Positions 1 to 5,435 of a DNA stretch of 11,100 bases are shown here, one piece after another. Positions within the stretch are counted from its first letter, which is position 1. Each line of letters starts with the position of its first letter. The translations under genes and the position numbers were made by a program. The notes beneath the pieces are model-generated. The model saw nothing but the letters and a program-made list of their open reading frames with translations, was not told the origin of the DNA and did not search any database. Source of the stretch: CAZBMJ01 sp964493205 (lineage in GTDB: Bacteria; Myxococcota; UBA727; JABDBI01); NCBI GenBank assembly GCA_964493205.1, contig CAZBMJ010000051.1:1-11100 (forward strand). The letters are read 5' to 3'.

Positions 1-2
1 CA

Positions 3-167
3 ACCATGGAAAATAAATATGAAGAAGGCATGGAAAAGGGTATAGAAAAGGGCATGGAAGAAAGCAAGCTCGCCATAGCTAAAAACATGCTTAAAGCTGG
101 CATTGATGAAAAAATTATCAGCCAAGTCACCGGGCTTTCTTGTGAAAAGATAAAGCAATCAAAATAA
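3..167 (+). CDS. 3' end of an Rpn/PD-(D/E)XK transposase-family protein (partial)
   Basis: An open frame enters from the left edge and ends at TAA 165-167, giving 54 visible residues. The reading contains the repeated linker EEGMEKGIEKGMEE followed by a helix-turn-helix-like tail (LAIAKNMLKAGIDEKIISQVTGL, split here as LAIAKNMLKAG and IDEKIISQVTGL). That combination is typical of the C-terminus of Rpn family recombination-promoting nucleases and putative transposases. In that family the catalytic PD-(D/E)XK domain lies upstream, outside this window, so activity cannot be judged. The ATG at 6 could in principle start a small stand-alone ORF, but the glutamate/glycine linker is normally internal, so I treat the gene as cut by the window edge. 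It converges on tRNA-Asn, with a hairpin between them. Family assignment is by recognition of the tail only. Confidence 0.7.
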   Translation, partial: TMENKYEEGMEKGIEKGMEESKLAIAKNMLKAGIDEKIISQVTGLSCEKIKQSK

Positions 168-183
168 TCTTTTAAAAATAAAA

Positions 184-209
184 AAAGTCGTTATAAAAAT
201 AACGACTTT
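184..209. terminator. Hairpin terminator shared by tRNA-Asn (-) and the Rpn-like gene (+)
   Basis: There is a perfect 11-bp stem (184-194 AAAGTCGTTAT with 199-209) around an AAAA loop. Read on the minus strand, the stem is followed by a long T-rich run (positions 183 down to about 170), a classical Rho-independent terminator for the tRNA-Asn transcript. On the plus strand the following T tract is short (213-216), so termination of the Rpn-like gene there would be weaker. Confidence 0.85.
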
Positions 210-215
210 AGGTTT

Positions 216-291
216 TGGCTCCGCAGGACGGGCTCGAACCGCCGACCCTGTGGTTAACAGCCACATGCTCTACCAACTGAGCTACTGCGGA
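216..291 (-). tRNA. tRNA-Asn (anticodon GTT)
   Basis: This is a 76-nt cloverleaf on the minus strand. The 5' acceptor strand TCCGCAG (291-285) pairs with CTGCGGA near the 3' end. A discriminator G and an encoded CCA end at 216. The D-arm reads AGCTCAGTTGGTAGAGC, the anticodon loop is CTGTTAA with GTT at 258-256, and the T-arm contains GGTTCGAGCC. All canonical elements are present, so it should be functional. It sits 59 bp downstream of etfA in the same direction and just before a strong terminator, so it may be made from its own promoter, by read-through from etfBA, or both. Confidence 0.97.
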
Positions 292-304
292 ATAAAACGT
301 ACAT

Positions 305-335
305 TTAGAAAACACTAATCAGAGAAAATTGTCAA
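305..335 (-). promoter_or_regulatory. Probable promoter of tRNA-Asn
   Basis: On the minus strand a perfect -35 box TTGACA lies at 335-330, upstream of the tRNA 5' end at 291. The -10 is poor: the best candidate is TCTAAA (310-305, 4 of 6), with a long 19-20 nt spacer. The AT-rich context and position fit a stable-RNA promoter, but the weak -10 leaves room for co-transcription with etfA. Confidence 0.45.
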
Positions 336-350
336 TAACTTTTTTTAAAA

Positions 351-1289
351 TTATCCTAAAAGTTTAATTAATTCTGGTATGGCCACAAAAGCATCAGCCA
401 CTAAGCCATAATCAGCTATTTGAAAAATAGGGGCCTCTGGGTCTGAATTAATGGCCACGATCACTTTAGATCCTTTCATACCAGCCACATGCTGAATAGC
501 TCCTGAAATACCAATGGCAATATAAAGTTTAGGAGCTACTACTTTGCCTGTTTGCCCTACTTGCCAATCATTAGGCACCCAACCCGCATCACATACTGCT
601 CTACTGGCGCCAATGGCGGCATTAAGCTTATCAGCTAAAGGTTCTATGATTTGCTTAAAGCCTTCTGGAGTTTTTAAGCCCCGTCCACCAGATATCACAA
701 TGGTTGCGTCACTAAGACTTGGCCTGCTAGATTTAACTTCGTCAAAAGCTATAAACTTCATTTTACTAGCATCAAGAGATACATCAACATTTTCTATACT
801 GGCTTTTATGGGAAGTTTGTCTGCAGGAGCAAATTCACTCATACGAACACTTATTACTTTTATAGAGCTAAGAAGTTCTATTTCACAAACTAAATCACCC
901 GCCCATACAGGTCGTAAAAATACGCTTTCAGACTTAACACCTTGAATATCAGAGGCCATAGATGCATTTAATCTGGCGGCAATTCTCGGCATAAGATCTT
1001 TTCCACAAATAGTGGCCGTTGCCCAAATATGCGTGGCATTAATTTTTTTAGCCACATCACTAATAACTTTGGCATAGGGTTTTGCTAACACATTGCTTAA
1101 ATCCTCGTGGTTAGCCAGATGAACGCTATGAACATATTCTGATAACTCTGTTGCAGCTTTTTGTGTATCTTTGCCTAAAATAATTCCATGAATCTGGCCA
1201 TTAATCAACCTAGCAGCGCTTAGGGCAGATAAAGAAGCTTTTTTAATACCATTACTGTCTGATTCTACAAATATTAAATGAATTGCCAT
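351..1289 (-). CDS. etfA: Electron transfer flavoprotein alpha subunit
   Basis: EtfA (FixB family) pairs with EtfB to form a soluble heterodimer that holds one FAD and passes electrons from acyl-CoA and other dehydrogenases to ETF:quinone oxidoreductase. The 312-residue length is normal. The N-terminal alpha/beta domain covers about residues 1-190. The conserved FAD-binding domain then begins with SGGRGLK (200-206) and continues through GASRAVCDAGW, QVGQTGKVVAPKLYIAIG and GISGAIQHVAGMKGSK. It ends with the INSDPEAPIFQIADYGLV segment, the signature of the family. The ATG at 1289 has an AGGG motif about 8 nt upstream that overlaps the etfB stop, so translation is probably coupled to etfB (gap 9 bp). 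No terminator is visible after the stop, so the transcript may run into tRNA-Asn. Identification is very secure; the electron donors are not shown here. Confidence 0.97.
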   Translation of the reverse strand: MAIHLIFVESDSNGIKKASLSALSAARLINGQIHGIILGKDTQKAATELSEYVHSVHLANHEDLSNVLAKPYAKVISDVAKKINATHIWATATICGKDLMPRIAARLNASMASDIQGVKSESVFLRPVWAGDLVCEIELLSSIKVISVRMSEFAPADKLPIKASIENVDVSLDASKMKFIAFDEVKSSRPSLSDATIVISGGRGLKTPEGFKQIIEPLADKLNAAIGASRAVCDAGWVPNDWQVGQTGKVVAPKLYIAIGISGAIQHVAGMKGSKVIVAINSDPEAPIFQIADYGLVADAFVAIPELIKLLG

Positions 1290-1298
1290 TATTTTTCC

Positions 1299-2057
1299 CT
1301 AAATCACTTTTGCTTCTTGTTTAAGTTTATTTACCAGTTCTGAAACACTTTTTACCATCATACCACCAGCTCGCTTAGGCGTACTGGATAAATAATTAAT
1401 CTTAACACCCCAATTATGACTGATTCCTAAATCGCTTACTAATTTAATATCCAAAGGCTTTTTCTTGGCCTTCATAATACCTGGCAGTGAAGCATATCTA
1501 GGCTCATTTAAACGCAAATCAGTACTGATCACGCAAGGCTGTTCTATCTCTAGGGTTTCAAGACCCCCATCAGCCTCACGGATGACTTCTACGCTGCTAG
1601 ATTTAATAACTACTTTGTTAGCTTGAGTAGCTTGAGGTAAGTTACAAATTTCAGCAAACATTTCACAAACCTGATGGTTATCATCATCGATAGATTGTTT
1701 ACCCATAATAACTAGATCTGGTTTTTCTTGATTAAATATAGCACTAATAATTTTTGCTATATACAACGAATCAAAGCTTTGAGAAATGTTTAGATCGGCC
1801 TCAACTAAAATTCCCCGATCAGCACCCATAGCCATAGCAGATCGTATTTGAGCTTCACAATCTTTATTACCAATAGATAAAACTACTACTTCGCATTCTT
1901 GTTTATCTTTTATTCTTAAAGCCTCTTCCACAGCAATTTCATCAAAAGGGTTCATAATCATATTCATACTAGACCTTTCAATGTCTAAACCATCTTTTCT
2001 AATAACTAACTTTGCCTCATAGTCAGTTACTCTCTTTATACAAACTAATATTTTCAT
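1299..2057 (-). CDS. etfB: Electron transfer flavoprotein beta subunit
   Basis: EtfB (FixA family) is the partner of EtfA; in the family it binds AMP and carries the loop that docks onto dehydrogenases. The protein has 252 residues, the usual size. Visible landmarks are the start MKILVCIKRV, the segment NPFDEIAVEEALR (36-48), and the AMP-site region MGKQSIDDDNHQV (118-130). The family signature VEVIREADGGLETLEI (156-171) continues into QPCVIS. The dehydrogenase recognition region RYASLPGIMKAKKKPL (187-202) includes the conserved leucine-proline. The ATG is preceded by GGAG at 2063-2066 with good spacing. It is the first gene of etfBA and is divergent from the Sdp-like cassette across a 160-bp AT-rich spacer. 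The beta-before-alpha order is standard. Confidence 0.97.
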   Translation of the reverse strand: MKILVCIKRVTDYEAKLVIRKDGLDIERSSMNMIMNPFDEIAVEEALRIKDKQECEVVVLSIGNKDCEAQIRSAMAMGADRGILVEADLNISQSFDSLYIAKIISAIFNQEKPDLVIMGKQSIDDDNHQVCEMFAEICNLPQATQANKVVIKSSSVEVIREADGGLETLEIEQPCVISTDLRLNEPRYASLPGIMKAKKKPLDIKLVSDLGISHNWGVKINYLSSTPKRAGGMMVKSVSELVNKLKQEAKVI

Positions 2058-2092
2058 TATTACTCCAAAATCTTGCGTATATAATCAGTGCC

Positions 2093-2119
2093 ATCATAGT
2101 GGATATTCCATTAGTTCAA
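2093..2119 (-). promoter_or_regulatory. Candidate promoter of etfBA
   Basis: On the minus strand TTGAAC (2119-2114) and TATGAT (2098-2093, 5 of 6 to the -10 consensus) are separated by 15 nt. The spacing is short and the region is AT-rich, so this is only the best-looking candidate upstream of etfB. Confidence 0.3.
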
Positions 2120-2217
2120 TAAAATAAATAGTTTAGAATTTATTCCCCTACTGCCTTGTAAAACTATTTTTATAACTTACAAATATATAAAATCTAAAAA
2201 ATTAGGAAGTTTAATAT

Positions 2218-2370
2218 ATGAAGAAATTAGCTTTTACTTTAGCTTTTATATTTACTTTTACTCTGAATGCTAACGAATCATTTGATACGCAAACAAAAGT
2301 GTATGATAAGGGCAGTTGCTGTTCTAAAATAACTTTTGAAACCTCTAATGATAGCGATTTTGACCTATAA
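2218..2370 (+). CDS. Small secreted peptide with a Cys-Cys pair, first gene of an Sdp-like cassette
   Basis: This is a 50-residue ORF, not obviously a known family. It has its own Shine-Dalgarno AGGAAG (2204-2209) about 8-10 nt before ATG 2218. Residues 1-18 form a clean signal peptide (two lysines, hydrophobic core LAFTLAFIFTFTL, then LNA before a probable cut at 18/19). The predicted mature part is about 32 residues, acidic, with adjacent cysteines at 34-35 in KGSCCSK and an Asp/Ser-rich tail ending DFDL. Its stop lies 3 bp before the SdpA-like start, and an SdpB-like HTTM gene follows. In the Bacillus Sdp system SdpA and SdpB process a secreted, disulfide-containing precursor (SdpC). By position this peptide is therefore a candidate substrate. 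Against this, SdpC is about 200 residues with a hydrophobic mature toxin, and this peptide is hydrophilic. The function is inference. Confidence 0.72.
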   Translation: MKKLAFTLAFIFTFTLNANESFDTQTKVYDKGSCCSKITFETSNDSDFDL

Positions 2371-2373
2371 ATC

Positions 2374-2934
2374 ATGAAAAGTACAACAATAAAATATTTT
2401 AAATTATTATATTATTTTGTCGTACTTTTTTTGCTAATAATTCACAACTTTTTAATAACTACGGCTAGTATTCCTAAAAATCCTTTATCTGTTCGATATG
2501 CTCAGGGCGCAGTGAATTATATAAATAATTTTTCTCCCCAAGGTTGGTTTTTTTTCACACCAGTGCCTACAGATTCTTATTATTTAAGTCTTCGTTATTA
2601 TTCTGAAAATAAAGAAGACATTATTATTACACCTATTAAAAAAATTATCAAAGAGCATTTTAAATATCCTTTAAGTTCTTTTGAAAAAAGAATGCATGTT
2701 TATATTCATACGTCATTATCACTAGCAAAATTAGTACAAAAAAATCAGGATATTTTTGTTAATAAAGAATATAGCGAACTTTTAGAGTTTGTTAAGTTTC
2801 ATAAGCCAACAAATTATAACCATGCAGAAGTAACCTTATTTAAACATCCTCCCATCTCTTTTAGTCAGCGTCGGGAAGTTAAAAATAATACTCCTGATAT
2901 AGCTGTATTTAATATACCAGATATAAAACTATGA
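2374..2934 (+). CDS. SdpA-like protein (antimicrobial peptide system, SdpA family)
   Basis: A 186-residue protein with one N-terminal membrane anchor (about 8-31, FKLLYYFVVLFLLIIHNFLI). A short conserved stretch, SPQGWFFFTPVP (54-65), matches the PQGW-FFT hallmark I recognise from SdpA-family proteins. The rest is basic and poorly conserved. In Bacillus, SdpA works with the membrane protein SdpB to mature the SDP killing peptide, probably on the outer face of the cytoplasmic membrane. The start ATG follows the stop of the small peptide gene by 3 bp and has no Shine-Dalgarno of its own, so translation is probably coupled. The stop overlaps the SdpB-like start in ATGA (2931-2934). B. subtilis SdpA is slightly shorter, about 158 residues. 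The assignment rests on one motif plus the SdpB-like neighbour. Confidence 0.68.
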   Translation: MKSTTIKYFKLLYYFVVLFLLIIHNFLITTASIPKNPLSVRYAQGAVNYINNFSPQGWFFFTPVPTDSYYLSLRYYSENKEDIIITPIKKIIKEHFKYPLSSFEKRMHVYIHTSLSLAKLVQKNQDIFVNKEYSELLEFVKFHKPTNYNHAEVTLFKHPPISFSQRREVKNNTPDIAVFNIPDIKL

Positions 2935-3806
2935 ATATTTTAGTTAATCACATAAAAAATTTTAATAATCGTCAAAAAGTTTTAAGAATTTTTGATATGG
3001 CCCTAGGTCTTTGGGTGCTACTGCATGCTTATAAGCATTTTGGCATTAAAGATATACTTTATTCACCATATAATTTTTGTCCCTTACCAAAAACTACCTG
3101 GCCTTACGAAATTGATATAATTTTTTATAATTTTTTTGGTTATAATTGGTTTTCTTATGGAATAGCCTTCCAAGTGCTTTTAGGCCTTGTTTTTATAATT
3201 TTTGGTTCGTCTTTTATAATTAGAATTTTATTATTTTTTATAAGTCTTAATCTTTTTAAATTATGCGGTTCCATCACTGATGGGGGCAACGATATTTTTT
3301 TAAATCTCATGCTTTTATATATTTTTTGCCCAAAAATTAGTCCTAAAAAACTGCCAAATTTTATGCAAGAGTTATTATTTTTTAGCATAATAATTTCCAT
3401 GCAGTATCAAATAGTTTTGATCTATATTCAGGCAGCTTTATCAAAAATTAGAACTGATGGATGGTCAACTGGTATAGCCTTGCATTATATTTTTCAGCAA
3501 CCCGAGTTCAGCAACCCTTTTTTTGCCAAGCTTATACTTAGCAATGATTGGTTGATCGTCATGGGAACTTATAGCGCTATTTTGTTCCAACTACTTTTTT
3601 TGCCTGCTGTTTTAAGCAAAAAATTCAAACTGCCATGGCTATTCTTAGGCGTAGGTTTTCATTTGGGCATACTTTTAATGATGAATTTAGTCACTTTTAG
3701 CTTGCTTATGATCATCGCTTATATTTTATTTTTAAACGATTCAGATTTATTAAGCCTAAAGAACATTACCAGAGCAAGCAAACAGACTATCAAAGAAATA
3801 AATTGA
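2931..3806 (+). CDS. SdpB-like HTTM-domain membrane protein
   Basis: A 291-residue, strongly hydrophobic protein with roughly six to seven membrane segments. It fits the HTTM family (bacterial relatives of vitamin K-dependent gamma-carboxylase), to which SdpB belongs. Landmarks are an N-terminal helix around RIFDMALGLWVLLHAYKH (19-36) and SITDGGNDIFLNLML (114-128), where the DGG motif precedes a membrane helix. YIQAALSKIRTDGWSTGIAL (165-184) is the usual Y-x-x-x-x-x-K-x-x-x-x-W pattern. HLGILLMMNLVTFSLLM (244-260) is the conserved C-terminal helix with its histidine. Known SdpB is about 320 residues and is needed with SdpA to mature the secreted peptide SDP. Here it is translationally coupled to the SdpA-like gene (ATGA overlap). 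Its last 88 bp lie antisense to the end of lgt. Membership in HTTM is firm; the SdpB role is inferred from the neighbour. Confidence 0.78.
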   Translation: MNILVNHIKNFNNRQKVLRIFDMALGLWVLLHAYKHFGIKDILYSPYNFCPLPKTTWPYEIDIIFYNFFGYNWFSYGIAFQVLLGLVFIIFGSSFIIRILLFFISLNLFKLCGSITDGGNDIFLNLMLLYIFCPKISPKKLPNFMQELLFFSIIISMQYQIVLIYIQAALSKIRTDGWSTGIALHYIFQQPEFSNPFFAKLILSNDWLIVMGTYSAILFQLLFLPAVLSKKFKLPWLFLGVGFHLGILLMMNLVTFSLLMIIAYILFLNDSDLLSLKNITRASKQTIKEIN

Positions 3807-4627
3807 CTGGTAGACAATCCTAGAATAAATCCTCTGGCCTCATCTCCTCGTAGTGTTTCTGTAAAAATGCGCAAAATTGCATACAAAAGCACGTATAGGC
3901 AAGCTATTTGCCCGTGAGCTCGTTTTAATGGCGTTAAGAAAAACAAGATCAAAAAAATACCCACATTAGCCAATGACTCAACTATTTGCACAGGAACTAA
4001 GGGAAGAGTGCTGCCCAATTGGTCCATTAAGTGCCTTGTAGCACTGTCTGCCTCTGGATATAAACTATTAAACGCTATGGACCTGGGAGGAAATTTTAGA
4101 GCAAAAGGCACATCAGCTATTACATGACCTAGGGCATCTAAGTGATAGCGAGCTTCACCATAACAACAGCCACCAGCAATACAACCAATACGCCCTATGG
4201 CATGACCCAATGGCAGGCCTAGAACAAAAAAATCTCCCATTTGAGAAAAGGGAATTGTATGTTTTTTACAAAATAGAAATAATGCTAAAGTTCCACCAAT
4301 AGCTCCCCCAAAAAATACGAAGCCACCTTTATGCAGGGCTAAAAAAGTTGGAATGGAAATATTTACTATAGGCAAAGTTGTAAAGGGTTCGTCAATAAAA
4401 TAATATTTATAATCAATAATAATAAACAGTACCCTGGCACCTATTAAAGATCCCAGTAAAATCCAAAAACCAACGTCCCACACATAATCTTGATATTTTT
4501 TACCAAGCAATGCTTGCTGATAAACTACAAAAAGACCCGTAAGAAGGCCTAAAACGTAAAGAGCGCCGTAAGTATGAATCGGCAAATTTATAAATGGAAT
4601 TCTAAATAGTTCAGGTAGCACAAGCAT
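3719..4627 (-). CDS. lgt: Prolipoprotein diacylglyceryl transferase
   Basis: Lgt moves a diacylglyceryl group from phosphatidylglycerol to the lipobox cysteine of prelipoproteins, the first step of lipoprotein maturation, in the cytoplasmic membrane. The 302-residue, seven-helix-type protein shows PIHTYGALYVLG (16-27) and HKGGFVFFGGAIGG (99-112). The family signature appears in its cysteine form, HAIGRIGCIAGGCCYG (142-157), with the conserved Arg146. It also has PVQIVES (212-218) and the C-terminal RGDEARG (260-266) with LSTSQ (271-275). The GRIGC-x-x-x-GCCYG variant, rather than the GRIGNFINGELYG of E. coli, is the version I associate with deltaproteobacteria, Bacteroidetes and relatives. 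The gene runs in the same direction as the sctU operon upstream, across a 145-bp spacer holding an inverted repeat pair. Its tail overlaps the SdpB-like gene by 88 bp. The start may be GTG at 4621 (see the ribosome binding site entry). Confidence 0.97.
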   Translation of the reverse strand: MLVLPELFRIPFINLPIHTYGALYVLGLLTGLFVVYQQALLGKKYQDYVWDVGFWILLGSLIGARVLFIIIDYKYYFIDEPFTTLPIVNISIPTFLALHKGGFVFFGGAIGGTLALFLFCKKHTIPFSQMGDFFVLGLPLGHAIGRIGCIAGGCCYGEARYHLDALGHVIADVPFALKFPPRSIAFNSLYPEADSATRHLMDQLGSTLPLVPVQIVESLANVGIFLILFFLTPLKRAHGQIACLYVLLYAILRIFTETLRGDEARGFILGLSTSQFISLIVCLLALVMFFRLNKSESFKNKI

Positions 4628-4634
4628 CTCCCTT
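4619..4634 (-). promoter_or_regulatory. Ribosome binding site that questions the lgt start
   Basis: The strong Shine-Dalgarno AAGGGAG (4634-4628) directly abuts the ATG at 4627, leaving no spacer. The third codon is GTG at 4621-4619, which lies 6 nt downstream of the Shine-Dalgarno, a normal distance. Translation from GTG, two residues shorter, is therefore at least as likely as from ATG. Confidence 0.55.
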
Positions 4635-4655
4635 AAAAGTTGTTTTTAACGTGGA

Positions 4656-4780
4656 TTCGACTTCAGCCCGCCTCTACGTGCCACGCCTTGTGCGAGGCAT
4701 CCAGAGAATTAACTTTTACATTGTATAAATTAGTTTTCTGGATACCGTGAACGAGTCACGGTACGTAGGAATCAGTCGAA
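4656..4780. repeat. Inverted pair of REP-like structured repeats
   Basis: Two diverged copies of one element face each other, bounded by TTCGACT (4656-4662) and AGTCGAA (4774-4780). Each reads, in its own direction, CTGGAT, a hairpin, (C)ACGTAG, then a spacer and TCGAA. The first copy's hairpin is TGCCACGC/GCGAGGCA (4679-4686 and 4692-4699, one mismatch). The second is TACCGTGA/TCACGGTA (4743-4750 and 4756-4763, perfect). Both have a 5-nt loop of the form ACNAG when read in the same sense. The stems differ in sequence but still pair. The outer arms also pair (CCAGAG-type at 4701 with TTCTGG at 4736-4741). The element lies between the TPR-like gene and lgt, and supplies the last two codons and stop of the former. 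It may act as a transcript terminator or stabiliser. Confidence 0.8.
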
Positions 4781-5170
4781 CTCATATTTTTTGTCATAGC
4801 CCCTTTTTAATAAATAATCTAGCATGGCCAAAGCCAGTTGTTTATCTTTATTATTATTATTTATTATATTTTTTAAGCATTCATATGCTTTTTCGTAATA
4901 CTTTAAATAAATATATATTTTCGCACTAATTATATTATTTAAATTATTTTTAATAATAAATTTTAAAGCTTTTTTTACTTGTTTAGCTTGTAATAAGGTT
5001 TCTAGATAAGAACTTACTAATTTATTATTTTTTGAATTGAGCAAATATAATCCATAAAATATTGTTTCAGCTTTATTAAACTGGCCTTGAGATAAAAAAT
5101 TATGGCCTAATTCATATAAAATATCTATTTCTTCTTCATTAAATTTAGGCTTTGATAGTTCTGTTAGCAT
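4772..5170 (-). CDS. Small TPR-like protein, possible type III secretion chaperone
   Basis: A 132-residue helical protein with about three tetratricopeptide-like units. The clearest runs from LYELGHNFLSQGQFNKAET (18-36) into a second helix pair, with weaker units around 52-85 and 86-118. The pattern of small and aromatic residues (G-x-F-x-K-A, Y-x-K-A-Y) fits TPRs. The gene overlaps the 96-residue ORF upstream by 26 bp and is last in the M16-sctU operon. Type III secretion loci often hold short TPR chaperones of about 115-170 residues (YscG/PscG for needle subunits, SycD/LcrH for translocators). That role is plausible but unproven, as sequence identity cannot be judged here. Composition is very Lys/Asn rich. 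The final residues and the stop come from the adjacent repeat element, which suggests the original C-terminus was altered by insertion. Confidence 0.65.
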   Translation of the reverse strand: MLTELSKPKFNEEEIDILYELGHNFLSQGQFNKAETIFYGLYLLNSKNNKLVSSYLETLLQAKQVKKALKFIIKNNLNNIISAKIYIYLKYYEKAYECLKNIINNNNKDKQLALAMLDYLLKRGYDKKYEFD

Positions 5171-5435
5171 GGCAATGTATTCTTTCCATATCTTTAAGCG
5201 TGCAAGCTACAATCTCAAACATTCTATGAAGAGCTTTTTCTTCTTCTTTACTATAACCAACCAAAAGTTCTCTTTTTACCAAAATATTTTTTAAGGTATT
5301 TTTATTTATGCTTATACTAATTCTTTGAGCTTTATTAAGATGTTTTAACTTAAAAGCTATATCTTTTTTTATAGTTTCAGTTTTTTTACTGTAAAAATTA
5401 GGAAAAAAATTAACAATATTTTTAGTTATTTTCAT
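5145..5435 (-). CDS. Small protein of unknown function between sctU/flhB and the TPR gene
   Basis: A 96-residue, lysine-rich protein that I do not recognise. The first half is basic (KKTETIKKDIAFKLKHLNK). The second half is a likely amphipathic helix with KEEEKALHRMFEIVACTLKD followed by a Cys/His-containing end (ERIHCHANRT). There is no signal peptide or membrane segment. It overlaps the end of the export-gate gene by 14 bp and the following TPR gene by 26 bp, so all three are translated from one message, probably coupled. In several type III systems a small helical co-chaperone (SctE) pairs with a TPR chaperone (SctG) to hold the needle subunit. The size order and adjacency fit that, but nothing in the sequence proves it. 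Confidence 0.6.
   Translation of the reverse strand: MKITKNIVNFFPNFYSKKTETIKKDIAFKLKHLNKAQRISISINKNTLKNILVKRELLVGYSKEEEKALHRMFEIVACTLKDMERIHCHANRTIKA

Noticed and set aside
544..945. Plus-strand 133-codon open frame
   Set aside because: It lies wholly antisense to etfA, whose protein is clearly conserved, and its translation has no recognisable features.
2218..2370. Small peptide as a true SdpC homologue or as a lipoprotein
   Set aside because: It is far shorter than SdpC, the mature part is acidic rather than hydrophobic, and the cysteines are well past the signal peptide with no lipobox.
3155..3400. Minus-strand 81-codon open frame
   Set aside because: It is antisense inside the HTTM gene, with no Shine-Dalgarno or family features.
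4747..4929. Plus-strand 60-codon open frame
   Set aside because: It runs through the repeat element and antisense to the TPR-like gene; the translation looks like chance.
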